In this document: one piece after another, positions 16,413 through 25,231 of the stretch
How positions within the stretch are numbered: position 1 is the first letter of the stretch
Layout: each line of letters opens with the position of its first letter
Source: Clostridiales bacterium
Lineage (GTDB): Bacteria > Bacillota > Clostridia > Peptostreptococcales > Anaerovoracaceae
Assembly (NCBI GenBank): GCA_022763735.1
Contig: JALEQY010000019.1
Coordinates: 1-64,000, forward strand
Length of the DNA: 64,000 bases
Reading direction: 5' to 3'
Made by a program: the position numbers and the translations under genes
Notes under the pieces: model-generated
The model's input: only the letters and a program-made list of their open reading frames with translations
The model's database searches: none
Told to the model about the DNA's origin: nothing

Positions 16413-17545
16413 CTCACGTCCTCCCAGATATCACTTATAAGTTTCTCACAGAAATCCCTCTGCTCATCGCTCATGGCAGCATTGTTCTGCTTCTCATAAA
16501 ACTCCGCAAACAGCTCCATCGGCGATTTCGTCTCAACAGCTTCAGCCGCCTCCACACAGCTGCTGCTTCTAGTCCTTTTATTGTCATAATCAAGTTTCAT
16601 TATGTTCGGATAAACAGCCCTGAGTCTGCCGACAGCATCAGGAATATCATCCTCATCCGTCAGAGTCACATGGATATAGTCATCTGTCGCCGTCCCGGCA
16701 TAACTGTTCCTGTCGGTAAGCTCCATATACGGTCCCTTTATTTCTCTCATATCATGCAAAGGAACAAGCGATGCAGTCCTGACAGTGACACGGCCCTTCG
16801 CGGCAAACTCCACAACAGTCACGGATTTGTCATGGGAGCATTCGGAAAAGGAATACTTAAGGGGTGTACCGCAGTATCTGATGTTATCAGCTCCAGCACT
16901 CTGAGGTCTGTGAATATGTCCCAGCGCAGTATAATCAAAATCCCCGAAAACCGCTGCATCAACATTGTCAGCACCACCTATGGAGATCTCCTCTGAATCG
17001 GAACGCAATGCTCCTGTCACAAACTGATGGGTCACCAGTATATTCCGGTGTGACGAATCCACGTTCATGTTTTTCACACAGGCACGAAGGGCATCAGTAT
17101 ATGAATCGATCTGCTCGTCCTTAAATAACCTTCGCACGCCGGCAGGCTTTACAAAAGGCAGCATATAAACATCAACAATGCCGTATTCATCCTCCAGAGA
17201 AACAGGTGCAGCATTCCCATCGTAAACAGGAGCCATGTGTATACCGCTTTTATCCATGAGCCGCGAACCGAAAGCAATACGTTCAGCAGAATCGTGATTG
17301 CCGCTTATAACAAAAACCTGCAGCCGCCGCAAAGCAAGACTGCAGAGGAAATCGTCAAAAAGCCGCACCGCCTCGGCAGGCGGCACCGGTTTATCATATA
17401 TATCGCCTGCGATAATGACAGCGTCCGGCTTTTCATCATCTATAATATTGATTATTTTATTAAGGATATATTCCTGATCCTCAATCAGAGAAAACTCATT
17501 GAGACGCTTCCCGAGATGAAGATCAGACAGGTGTATGAATTTCAT
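16409..17545 (-). CDS. sbcD: Exonuclease SbcCD, nuclease subunit SbcD (Mre11-like)
   Basis: A 378-residue Mn-dependent nuclease. All phosphoesterase motifs are seen in order: LSDLHLGKRL (Asp8, His10), IIAGDIYDKP, VISGNHDSAER, ILVTHQF and ALGHIHRPQ, followed by the C-terminal capping domain. It cuts DNA under control of the SbcC ATPase. GGAG precedes the ATG by 8 bases, and only 13 bases separate it from the MATE stop, so the pair is likely read from the MATE promoter. Confidence 0.96.
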   Translation of the reverse strand: MKFIHLSDLHLGKRLNEFSLIEDQEYILNKIINIIDDEKPDAVIIAGDIYDKPVPPAEAVRLFDDFLCSLALRRLQVFVISGNHDSAERIAFGSRLMDKSGIHMAPVYDGNAAPVSLEDEYGIVDVYMLPFVKPAGVRRLFKDEQIDSYTDALRACVKNMNVDSSHRNILVTHQFVTGALRSDSEEISIGGADNVDAAVFGDFDYTALGHIHRPQSAGADNIRYCGTPLKYSFSECSHDKSVTVVEFAAKGRVTVRTASLVPLHDMREIKGPYMELTDRNSYAGTATDDYIHVTLTDEDDIPDAVGRLRAVYPNIMKLDYDNKRTRSSSCVEAAEAVETKSPMELFAEFYEKQNNAAMSDEQRDFCEKLISDIWEDVR

Positions 17546-17558
17546 GTCCGTTTCTCCT

Positions 17559-18947
17559 TCATTTAAGCTTCTTATAGGCTCTGTAAAACAATATAGACGT
17601 CGTCATAACAGCACAGAAATCCGCTATCGGCTCTGCCAGAAAAACAGCAGACGATTTATCCTGCATGAACACCGGCAGAATAAATATAAGCGGGATAAGC
17701 AGAATCACCTTTCTCAGCAATGCCAGGAAAATGGACGTCTTCGCATTCCCCAGAGCTATGAAGGTCTGCTGACACGCAATCTGTATACCGAACAGCAGCA
17801 TCGCCGCCATATATATTCTTATAGCGTGAACACTGTAGTCTATAAGCTCCTGATAAGATGTAAACGCCATAATAAAGAACTTTGGCAGAAACATACATAT
17901 CACCCACATGGTCACAGTATAACAAAGAGAACATTTCAGCAGCAGACTGAAGGTCTGCCTGATACGTCCATAGTTCTGCGCTCCATAATTATAGCTTATG
18001 ATCGGCTGCGCTCCCTGAGTAAGCCCTTGCACAGGCAGCATGGCAAACTGCATTACAGTCGTCAGGATCGTCATGGCACCTACCGCCAGATCTCCTCCAT
18101 ACTTCAGCAGCGAAACATTAAAGCATACTGTTATAACACTTTCAGTAAACTGCATAATAAACGGAGATAATCCCAAGGCTATACATGGCAGAATAACCTT
18201 CGGCCTGATTCTCATATTCTTTAGCTTTATTTTCAGTACCGGCTTCTTCGACGTGAGAAATTTAAGTACCCATATGGCTGAAATTCCCTGTGACATCACA
18301 GTCACCAGAGCGGCTCCCCTGACGCCCATTCCAAGAACGAATATAAAAACCGGATCAAGCACTATATTGATCACAGCTCCGATTATTACTGTAAGCATAC
18401 TGGTTGCAGCATATCCCTGAGTTGAAATAAATGCATTCAGACCGATTGACAGCAATACGAATACAGTCCCAAGGCAGTAGATATCAAGATAACTCAGCGC
18501 ATAGCCTATAGTATTGTCACTGGCACCGAACATCATTAATATAGGTTCTCCAAAAACGCGAACAACAGCTGTCAGCAAAACAGCTGTTATAATCAGCAGA
18601 CTGAAACAGTTTCCCAGTATTTTCTCAGCATCATCCAGCTTCTTCCGCCCCATCATTATCGCTGCTCTCGGAGCACCGCCCATCCCCGCCAGGGCAGCAA
18701 ATGCCGTCATTGCTACAACCACAGGCATTGCCACTCCCACACCTGTGAGAGCATCAGCACCTGCACCTTCAATATGCCCTATGAACATTCTGTCAACCAT
18801 ATTATACAGAACGTTCACTATCTGCGCCGTAATGGCAGGAAAAGCCAGCTTGAGAAGTAATCCCCGCACTGGCTCTGTTGCTAATCTCTGATTATCATTA
18901 TTAATATTCTTATCGTCATTCCTGTGTTCTTTTTCAAAGTTTTTCAT
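17559..18947 (-). CDS. MATE-family multidrug/cation antiporter
   Basis: A 462-residue, 12-span antiporter of the MATE family (NorM/DinF-like branch), exporting cationic compounds in exchange for Na+ or H+. Family features: LATEPVRGLLLKLAFPAITAQIVNVLYNMVDRMFIGHI at the first span (read here in two parts, about residues 22-60), an internal repeat of six spans, and GLTQGAQPIISYNYGAQNY near residue 300. The frame opens with TTG at 18983, but that codon lies inside the -35 box; ATG 18947 falls about where transcription should begin, so the message is probably leaderless. No ribosome site is seen for either. The palindrome at 18950-18973 implies control by a repressor not encoded next to it. Confidence 0.9.
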   Translation of the reverse strand: MKNFEKEHRNDDKNINNDNQRLATEPVRGLLLKLAFPAITAQIVNVLYNMVDRMFIGHIEGAGADALTGVGVAMPVVVAMTAFAALAGMGGAPRAAIMMGRKKLDDAEKILGNCFSLLIITAVLLTAVVRVFGEPILMMFGASDNTIGYALSYLDIYCLGTVFVLLSIGLNAFISTQGYAATSMLTVIIGAVINIVLDPVFIFVLGMGVRGAALVTVMSQGISAIWVLKFLTSKKPVLKIKLKNMRIRPKVILPCIALGLSPFIMQFTESVITVCFNVSLLKYGGDLAVGAMTILTTVMQFAMLPVQGLTQGAQPIISYNYGAQNYGRIRQTFSLLLKCSLCYTVTMWVICMFLPKFFIMAFTSYQELIDYSVHAIRIYMAAMLLFGIQIACQQTFIALGNAKTSIFLALLRKVILLIPLIFILPVFMQDKSSAVFLAEPIADFCAVMTTSILFYRAYKKLK

Positions 18948-18949
18948 AT

Positions 18950-18973
18950 TACTAAGTCTATCACGACTTAGTA
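18950..18973. promoter_or_regulatory. Palindromic operator overlapping the MATE promoter
   Basis: TACTAAGTC, 6 bases, GACTTAGTA: a perfect 9-base inverted repeat. It covers the -10 and most of the spacer of the promoter. The 24-base size and arm spacing suit a MarR- or TetR-type dimer; which regulator binds is unknown. Confidence 0.75.
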
Positions 18974-18983
18974 TGAATTGCAA
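18955..18983 (-). promoter_or_regulatory. Promoter of the MATE-sbcD-sbcC unit
   Basis: Minus-strand TTGCAA (18978-18983), 17-base spacer, TAGACT (18955-18960). The expected transcription start falls at or next to the ATG at 18947. Confidence 0.65.
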
Positions 18984-19028
18984 TGAAGAAGCATCGTTAA
19001 AACCTGCAGACTCAGATATTTTATAAGA

Positions 19029-21170
19029 CTAAAACAATTCTTTAAGCTTCTGCCAGAAGCTTTTGTGTTCCTCCGGCTTTCCGTTCTGCCGGTCTGCGGA
19101 ATTTCCCTGAGTATGCACCGGCCTGACTGCAGCTATTATTGCTCTGTTTATAAGCTCCTGCTGACAGTCTACCGCAGAATCCGAGATGGCCTTCTTCTCA
19201 TAAATGCCGTCATACCGCAGATTTCTCGCCTTCAGGTTGTCCTGCAGCATCAGCTCCAGTATACTAATGATCTGTTCTCTGATTCTGCTGTCTCTTACCG
19301 GACATGCCACTTCAACTCTTCTGTTGAGATTTCGTGTCATGTAATCAGCTGAGGATATATACATCTTCATATCTTCACCTTCACCGAAGCAGTATACTCT
19401 GGAATGCTCAAGAAATCTTCCTACAACGCTGGTGATATGTATATTGTCAGTATAGCCTTCAACTCCCGGAAGCAGGCAGCAGATCCCACGTATTATCATA
19501 TCGATCCTGACGCCCGCCTGGGACGCATCTTTAAGAGCATCTATAGTTTCTCTGTCGGTGAGAGAATTTATCTTTACCATTATGCGGGCAGGTTTACCCT
19601 GCTGAGCCTTGACAATTTCACCATGTATCAGCGAAAGGATCCTGTTTTTCATGCTGTTTGGAGCCACCATAAGCTGATGATATTCCCCGTTCAGATTGGC
19701 AATCGCCATGTTCTTGAAATAAACAGCCGCATCATTTCCTATTTCCTGATCTGCAGTTATAAGGGACAGATCTGTATATAACGCGGCAGTCTTCTCATTG
19801 TAATTGCCTGTTCCTATCTGAGTTATCCGTTTCACTCTGCCGTTGTCCATCATGGTTATCAGACATACCTTGGAATGGACCTTATAGTCCTGTATTCCGT
19901 ATATTACCGTGCAGCCTGCATCCTCCAGACTCTCTGCCCAGTTAATATTGTTGGCTTCATCGAATCTTGCTCTAAGCTCCATGAGGACAGTCACATCCTT
20001 GCCGTTTTCTGCTGCTGTCCTGAGATAATCCACAAGCTTTGCCCTGCTTGCCAGCCTGTAAATCGTGATCTTTATCGAGATTACATTCGGATCATTGGCC
20101 GCCTCTTTTATCAGCTGCAGGAAGGGCTCCATCTGCTCATAAGGATATGACAGCAGCACATCACCGGACATCACCTTCTGCATCATGTTATCCCCTGTAT
20201 TGAACCACGACGGCTGCTGAGGAGTAAATGGCTCATAGGTTACCTCGGAGGCAAGCTGTTTCGGCAGCTTATCCAGCAGAGGGAACACGTAGCTCATCTC
20301 AAGAGGCGCTCTGCTGCCGAAGATCTGCTCTTTTGTCAGTTCCAGCCTGCTCCTCAGGAATTTTTCTATCTTTTCGTTGATAGTGCCGTAATATTCAAGT
20401 CTGACAGGAGCAAGGCGTGCTCTTTTCTTCAGGATCTTCTTCATGTGATGCCTGAAGTCCTCATCCTCATCCACCAGCCTGCTGGTGTTGATGTCTGCAT
20501 TTCTCGTGACACTTATGATGTTTTTGGCCTGTACCTTGCAATTGTCAAACAGCTTATCTATATGTTCATATATGATATCCTCAAGAAGCACATATTTTGC
20601 CTTGCCGTCGTGAAGACATTTGATTCTCTCTATACCCTGGGGCACCTGAACTATGCCGAAAGCCGTCTTTTCACTTATCTTAAGCTGCAGTATTATGTAA
20701 ATAGCTTTATTCAGAAGATGTGGAAACGGATGATGACTGTTGATTATCTGCGGCGACAGGACAGGCTGCACATTCATTTCAAAATACTCTTCCAGTCTGG
20801 CATATTCATTTTCATCCAGAGATTTCATATCCCCATATACAATCCCCTTGTCTGCCAGTCTCCTCGTAACATCCAGATATATCTGGTCTTTTTTCCTGTA
20901 AAGAGGACGCACCGCACTGAATATGGCATCCAGCTGCTCCTGTGCATCCATACCGGTCTTGTTGTCTATCTGCGGCTCCGGCAGGAAAGTCTGATCATAG
21001 AGACTTCCTACACGTATCATGAAGAACTCATCCAGATTGCTCGTAAATATGGATATGAATTTGAGCTTCTCAAATTCAGGCACATTCTCCTCCACGGCCT
21101 CCTCAAGAACCCGCTCGTTAAAACGGAGCCATGAAAGCTCCCTATTCTGTGTATAAATCGTCTCTTTCAT
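19029..21170 (-). CDS. ppk: Polyphosphate kinase 1
   Basis: A 713-residue membrane-associated enzyme that makes inorganic polyphosphate from ATP through a phosphohistidine. The start NRELSWLRFNERVLEEA is diagnostic for PPK1. The autophosphorylated His is in YKVHSKVCLI (about residue 430) with the following GTGNYNEKTA, and the second essential His is in FLEHSRVYCF (about 590). Length is typical. Its ATG lies 29 bases inside the end of the ppx gene, so the two are translated as a pair. The last 30 residues are a polar, Lys/Glu-rich tail. Confidence 0.97.
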   Translation of the reverse strand: MKETIYTQNRELSWLRFNERVLEEAVEENVPEFEKLKFISIFTSNLDEFFMIRVGSLYDQTFLPEPQIDNKTGMDAQEQLDAIFSAVRPLYRKKDQIYLDVTRRLADKGIVYGDMKSLDENEYARLEEYFEMNVQPVLSPQIINSHHPFPHLLNKAIYIILQLKISEKTAFGIVQVPQGIERIKCLHDGKAKYVLLEDIIYEHIDKLFDNCKVQAKNIISVTRNADINTSRLVDEDEDFRHHMKKILKKRARLAPVRLEYYGTINEKIEKFLRSRLELTKEQIFGSRAPLEMSYVFPLLDKLPKQLASEVTYEPFTPQQPSWFNTGDNMMQKVMSGDVLLSYPYEQMEPFLQLIKEAANDPNVISIKITIYRLASRAKLVDYLRTAAENGKDVTVLMELRARFDEANNINWAESLEDAGCTVIYGIQDYKVHSKVCLITMMDNGRVKRITQIGTGNYNEKTAALYTDLSLITADQEIGNDAAVYFKNMAIANLNGEYHQLMVAPNSMKNRILSLIHGEIVKAQQGKPARIMVKINSLTDRETIDALKDASQAGVRIDMIIRGICCLLPGVEGYTDNIHITSVVGRFLEHSRVYCFGEGEDMKMYISSADYMTRNLNRRVEVACPVRDSRIREQIISILELMLQDNLKARNLRYDGIYEKKAISDSAVDCQQELINRAIIAAVRPVHTQGNSADRQNGKPEEHKSFWQKLKELF

Positions 21171-22068
21171 CTTTTCCCATCACTTTCTTGTATAAATAGC
21201 CTTCACGAACTCCAAAGCTGCTCATATGTATCTCGCGGCACTGACATTTCTTGAAAATAGTGCGCAGTATCAGCATTCCCGGTATCAGCGTATGTATTCT
21301 GTCAGGAGCCACCCGCAGAACCTTGCTGAGAGTCTGTTTCTCCTCGTCACGCAGCTCCTCCAGCAGATATTCCAGATTGCCGTCTATTATTATATTGTTC
21401 TCTTTTGACAGTCCGAAAATATCATTATTGAATTTTTTCACGGCTCTGATGGTGCCGCCTATGCCAATCATTACAGGAAATGGTCTGTTGTCGAGAAATT
21501 CAGCTTTTCTGAGTTCCTGCTCCACCTTCCTGCATATGGCTTTCGCTTCGCTTTTCTTAGGAAAAAGCTTGCTTACATATGTTCTGTACATTGATAAAGA
21601 GCCGAAATTGAGGCTGACAGCATCTCTGATTTTTCCTTTTGAGAAATATAGTATCTCTGTACTGCCTCCTCCTATGTCAACCATGATACCGTCATCAAGC
21701 TTCTCCGAATGAGCTGCACCCTCAAAATCAAGAACCGCCTCCTCGTATCCGCTGAGGACGTCCACATGCAGCCCCGTTTTCTCATAGATTGTGCTGACTG
21801 CCTCATCGCTGTTTGTTATATTTCGCAGCGATGCCGTGGCAAAAACATACAGCTCCTTTATCTGAGCAAAGGATGCCATTTTCTTATATGTGTTCAGCAC
21901 ATCACAGGCTCTGCTGATGCCCTTGTGGCTCAGTTCACCGTCATTGACATACCCTATAAGACCTGCCGTAGTTTTGTTGTTGAACAGTGATGTTATTTCT
22001 CCATGTTCCACTTTGTATATACAAAGCCTTATGGTATTGGATCCTACATCTATAACTCCGTACGTCAT
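21142..22068 (-). CDS. ppx: Ppx/GppA phosphatase family (exopolyphosphatase)
   Basis: A 308-residue actin-fold phosphatase that shortens polyphosphate or hydrolyses pppGpp. The first phosphate motif GVIDVGSNTIRLCIYKV is at the N-terminus; the second, MVDIGGGSTEILYF, is near residue 125; GIGGTIRAVKKF is near 205. This is the short form that lacks the C-terminal HD-like domain of E. coli Ppx. GGGAGG precedes the ATG by 6 bases. Downstream and overlapping is ppk, so the operon holds both the synthetic and degrading enzymes of polyphosphate. Confidence 0.94.
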   Translation of the reverse strand: MTYGVIDVGSNTIRLCIYKVEHGEITSLFNNKTTAGLIGYVNDGELSHKGISRACDVLNTYKKMASFAQIKELYVFATASLRNITNSDEAVSTIYEKTGLHVDVLSGYEEAVLDFEGAAHSEKLDDGIMVDIGGGSTEILYFSKGKIRDAVSLNFGSLSMYRTYVSKLFPKKSEAKAICRKVEQELRKAEFLDNRPFPVMIGIGGTIRAVKKFNNDIFGLSKENNIIIDGNLEYLLEELRDEEKQTLSKVLRVAPDRIHTLIPGMLILRTIFKKCQCREIHMSSFGVREGYLYKKVMGKDERDDLYTE

Positions 22069-22196
22069 GCTTTGCCTCCCTTTTCACTAACACTTTATTC
22101 TATTATATATTTTACAGATCAGTGTTAAATCAGATATACATCAAAGTTATGTAAAATGTACGTTAAACTTGTCTGCCGCCTGTTCATAATTTACGG

Positions 22197-22223
22197 CAAT
22201 AAAAAAGCCGGATAACTCCGGCT
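22197..22223 (-). terminator. Terminator of the nucleoside salvage operon
   Basis: Minus-strand stem AGCCGGA/TCCGGCT with a 4-base loop and TTTTTT tail, 35 bases after the stop of the downstream tetR. The rest of the 190-base gap to ppx is A+T-rich leader with a TATAAT but no convincing -35. Confidence 0.88.
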
Positions 22224-22257
22224 GGTATGTAAAGCGAGCATATAAAGTTCCGGCTGC

Positions 22258-22821
22258 TCACCTGATTATACAGGAATCTATGACTGCAAGTATATTCGAT
22301 CTGCGATCCGCGTTATCTGAACCGAGCCCTGTGAACTGGGCTTTCATCAGCAGAATAATGTTTTCAGCCAGGATTTTTACCCTGTCTTCTGCCATATCTG
22401 CTACCCTGCCTTCTGCTATCCAGCTTGCAATAAAAGCTCTGACATCTTCAATAGATGTTTCCAGTCTGGCATCATACAATTCTCCGAGTTCAGGGTCATT
22501 GGCAAATAAAGTGGCTGTTTCACTGTAAAAGAACATATACTTTTCGTAATGATCAAAACATTCGTTTATGAGTGTTTCCAGTTCTTCACAATCTGTAACT
22601 TCTATGAGTCTTCCTGCCAGATGTTCGATTTGATCAAGCATTCTTTCTCTCCACAAACATCTGATCAGTTCTTCCTTGTTGGCAAAATAGTAGTATAGAT
22701 TACCCGGGCTTATCTTCATAGCTGCAGAAATCTGAACAGTGCTTACATTAGATGCTTTCTTCTCGTTAAAAAGCTGCAGTGACACATCTAAAATTTTTTC
22801 TCTGGTTTTCTTCGATTTCAT
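22258..22821 (-). CDS. TetR-family repressor, last gene of the nucleoside salvage operon
   Basis: A 187-residue repressor. The N-terminal helix-turn-helix is clear: KTREKILDVSLQLFNEKK, then VQISAAMKISPGNLYYYFANKEEL (NLYYYF is the family signature, near residue 43). The C-terminal domain, EHLAGRLIEVTDCEELETLINECFDHY onward, resembles the regulator group in which the ligand pocket is little studied. It begins 15 bases after the bmp stop and ends just before the operon terminator, so it is cotranscribed with deoB, pdp and bmp. Feedback on that operon through the palindrome at 26431-26449 is plausible; the ligand could be a nucleoside or a sugar phosphate. No experiment is implied. Confidence 0.9.
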   Translation of the reverse strand: MKSKKTREKILDVSLQLFNEKKASNVSTVQISAAMKISPGNLYYYFANKEELIRCLWRERMLDQIEHLAGRLIEVTDCEELETLINECFDHYEKYMFFYSETATLFANDPELGELYDARLETSIEDVRAFIASWIAEGRVADMAEDRVKILAENIILLMKAQFTGLGSDNADRRSNILAVIDSCIIR

Positions 22822-22836
22822 TTCTGTCCTCCATAT

Positions 22837-23901
22837 CTACTCAATTGAAATCCATTTATTCTCCAGTTCGCTAACCGATTTTACTTTTTTGTCTTTCTTT
22901 AACTCCACCTTTCCATTTCTGAGTTTATCCATAACAGTATTATACTGTTCGTTATCAAATAATGTGAATCTGGCATTATCCATTTCAAGCATGATGCCAT
23001 TGTTCTTTACGGCATAATTGAACGCAGTACCGCCGATAAACTTATCGTCTGCATATCCGTCTATAACATCTTCAACAGCCGCATCAACACCCTTCACTGC
23101 AGATGTCATCACAGTTTCCGACAGATGACTTTTATCTGTATCTGCACCGATAACTCTGCCGTTAGCCGCCTCAGCGGATCCGATGACAGCAGGAACGATG
23201 TCATCACCACACACGAAAATCACCTGTACACCGCTGCCGTACCATTCTGAAGCCAGTTTTCCCACCTTCTCCGACGTACTCTCATATTCATGTTTCAAAG
23301 ATACTTTTGTTTCCGTTTCTTCAGCAGCAGCTGCTGCTCCCTGAAGGAATCCATATCCGTATCTTTTGATTTCAGGTGTATTTTTTTCACCGATAAATCC
23401 TGCACTTGTACAGCCATCTTTCACTGCCGCATACCCGGCAAGATAACCTGCTTCCTCTTCCGCGAAAACTATACTTATCGTATTCTCTGTCGTTTTGTAT
23501 TTATCATCTGAATTATGAGGAACTCCATCCATCAGCAGGAAACGGATATCTTTATATTTCTTCTGTGCCTTGTACGCAGTCTCCTCAAAACACCTGCCCG
23601 GCAGAACGATGAGCCCTGCTCCCCTGTCAGCAGCTGACTGTATTGCTGCCATATATGCTTTCTCCGATGACTTTTCCGGTCTGAAGCAGTCTGCTCCAAG
23701 AGAATTTTCTGCGGCATATCGTGATACACTATCCCAGACCCTTTCTGTAAAAGAGTCCTCTGCTATCTCTTCAGAGTCAGCAATTACAGAAACTTCACAG
23801 CCTTCAATCACTGCAGGCTCCGTTTTTTCATCATTACTGCTGCAGGCAGTCAGACTCAGTATTGTTATCAACGCGATGAACAGTACAGCAATTTTTCTCA
23901 T
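22837..23901 (-). CDS. BMP-family nucleoside-binding lipoprotein
   Basis: A 354-residue lipoprotein of the basic membrane protein/PnrA family, which binds purine or pyrimidine nucleosides outside the membrane. The signal peptide ends in the lipobox LTAC (Cys20). The mature part is a two-lobed sugar-binding fold with EEAGYLAGYAAV, GFIGEKNTPEIKRYGYGFLQGA and VIFVCGDDIVPAVIGSAEAANGRVIGADTDKS in their usual order. The partner ATPase and permeases are not adjacent, so either they lie elsewhere or the protein only senses. Its start lies 68 bases inside pdp; GGAGG 9 bases upstream supports it. The signal peptide excludes a later start. Confidence 0.92.
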   Translation of the reverse strand: MRKIAVLFIALITILSLTACSSNDEKTEPAVIEGCEVSVIADSEEIAEDSFTERVWDSVSRYAAENSLGADCFRPEKSSEKAYMAAIQSAADRGAGLIVLPGRCFEETAYKAQKKYKDIRFLLMDGVPHNSDDKYKTTENTISIVFAEEEAGYLAGYAAVKDGCTSAGFIGEKNTPEIKRYGYGFLQGAAAAAEETETKVSLKHEYESTSEKVGKLASEWYGSGVQVIFVCGDDIVPAVIGSAEAANGRVIGADTDKSHLSETVMTSAVKGVDAAVEDVIDGYADDKFIGGTAFNYAVKNNGIMLEMDNARFTLFDNEQYNTVMDKLRNGKVELKKDKKVKSVSELENKWISIE

Positions 23902-25207
23902 CTGAATATACCTCCGATTTTATCAAAGCTGGAATATGAGGTCGTACTGTTTCTATTTTAACAGCTTTTATGGCTTCTTCCAATGCTTTTTGAACTTTAT
24001 CAGGATCATTGCCGTAAATTGTACATATAATATCTCCAGTTGCGACTTGATCTCCGACTTTATGCTGCAGTCTGATTCCCGCAGACAGATCTGCCATATC
24101 TTCCTTTGTTTCACGGCCCGCACCGGTGTGCTGAGATGCAAGACCAATTTTCATTGCATCAATCTGGACGATATATCCATCCTGCCATGCAGTCAGATCC
24201 ATTCTGCAGCTTCCATGAGGAAGTACGGAGGTATCTTCGATCACAGCAGGATTGCCTCCCTGTCCAGCTATAAACTCTCTGAATTTTTTCAGCGCACTGC
24301 CATCTTCAAGGGCTCCGCGTGCCATTTTTATACCTTCCTGACTGTCAGATGCTTTTCCGCCAAGATAAATCATAAATCCGGCTAGGTTTACAGAAAGTTC
24401 AGTTATGTCATCAGCGCCACGGTTTTTCAGCACTTCTATAGCTTCCTCCACTTCGAGAGAATTTCCGACAGCCATACCGAGAGGCTGGCTCATGTCTGTA
24501 ATCAGCGCCATAGTTTTCCTACCGGCCGCATTGCCTATTTCAACCATAAGTGATGCAAGCTTTTCTGCATCTTCTCTGGTTTTCATGAAAGCTCCGCTGC
24601 CGCATTTTACATCCAGCAGTATGGCATCCGAACCTGCTGCCAGTTTTTTACTCATTATACTGGATGTGATAAGACTGAGATTCTCTACAGTCGCAGTCAC
24701 ATCCCGCAATGCATATACCTTTTTGTCAGCGGGAGCTATCTGCCCTGTCTGCCCTATAACAGCAATTCCTTTATCATTCACCTGATTTATAAAATCCTGT
24801 TCAGACAAAGATGTTCTGAATCCGGGAATAGACTCAAGTTTATCAACAGTTCCTCCTGTAAAACCAAGTCCCCGTCCGCTCATCTTGGCAACAGGTACCC
24901 CGCAGGCGGCCGCTATAGGGCCTGCTATGAGAGTTGTCTTGTCTCCCACACCTCCGGTACTGTGTTTATCCACCTTGATTCCCCTGATATCACTAAGATC
25001 CACAGTATCACCTGATTCTTTCATGATCTGTGTCAGATCTACAGTCTCTTCTCTGGTCATACCTCTGAAATACACAGCCATTAGAAATGCGGACATCTGA
25101 TAATCAGGTATTTCACCTTTTGTGAACCCCATAACCAGATATTCCAGTTCTTCTCTGCTGAGCATATCCCCATTGCGTTTTTTTGTTATAATGTCAACTG
25201 TATTCAT
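23834..25207 (-). CDS. pdp: Pyrimidine-nucleoside phosphorylase
   Basis: A 457-residue enzyme that splits thymidine, uridine or deoxyuridine with phosphate into base and (deoxy)ribose 1-phosphate. The phosphate and base site signature SGRGLGFTGGTVDKLESIPG is near residue 110, and KHSTGGVGDKTTL near 81, both highly typical. The start is ATG 25207 (AGGGGAG 5 bases upstream), not the frame opening at 25222. The protein is some 20 residues longer than usual (about 433): its last residues, after RPHIPALIKSE, run in another frame through the lipoprotein start. DeoB next door converts the sugar 1-phosphate it produces. Confidence 0.95.
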   Translation of the reverse strand: MNTVDIITKKRNGDMLSREELEYLVMGFTKGEIPDYQMSAFLMAVYFRGMTREETVDLTQIMKESGDTVDLSDIRGIKVDKHSTGGVGDKTTLIAGPIAAACGVPVAKMSGRGLGFTGGTVDKLESIPGFRTSLSEQDFINQVNDKGIAVIGQTGQIAPADKKVYALRDVTATVENLSLITSSIMSKKLAAGSDAILLDVKCGSGAFMKTREDAEKLASLMVEIGNAAGRKTMALITDMSQPLGMAVGNSLEVEEAIEVLKNRGADDITELSVNLAGFMIYLGGKASDSQEGIKMARGALEDGSALKKFREFIAGQGGNPAVIEDTSVLPHGSCRMDLTAWQDGYIVQIDAMKIGLASQHTGAGRETKEDMADLSAGIRLQHKVGDQVATGDIICTIYGNDPDKVQKALEEAIKAVKIETVRPHIPALIKSEVYSDEKNCCTVHRVDNNTESDCLQQ

Positions 25208-25231
25208 GTCAGCTCCCCTCATAAAACATCT

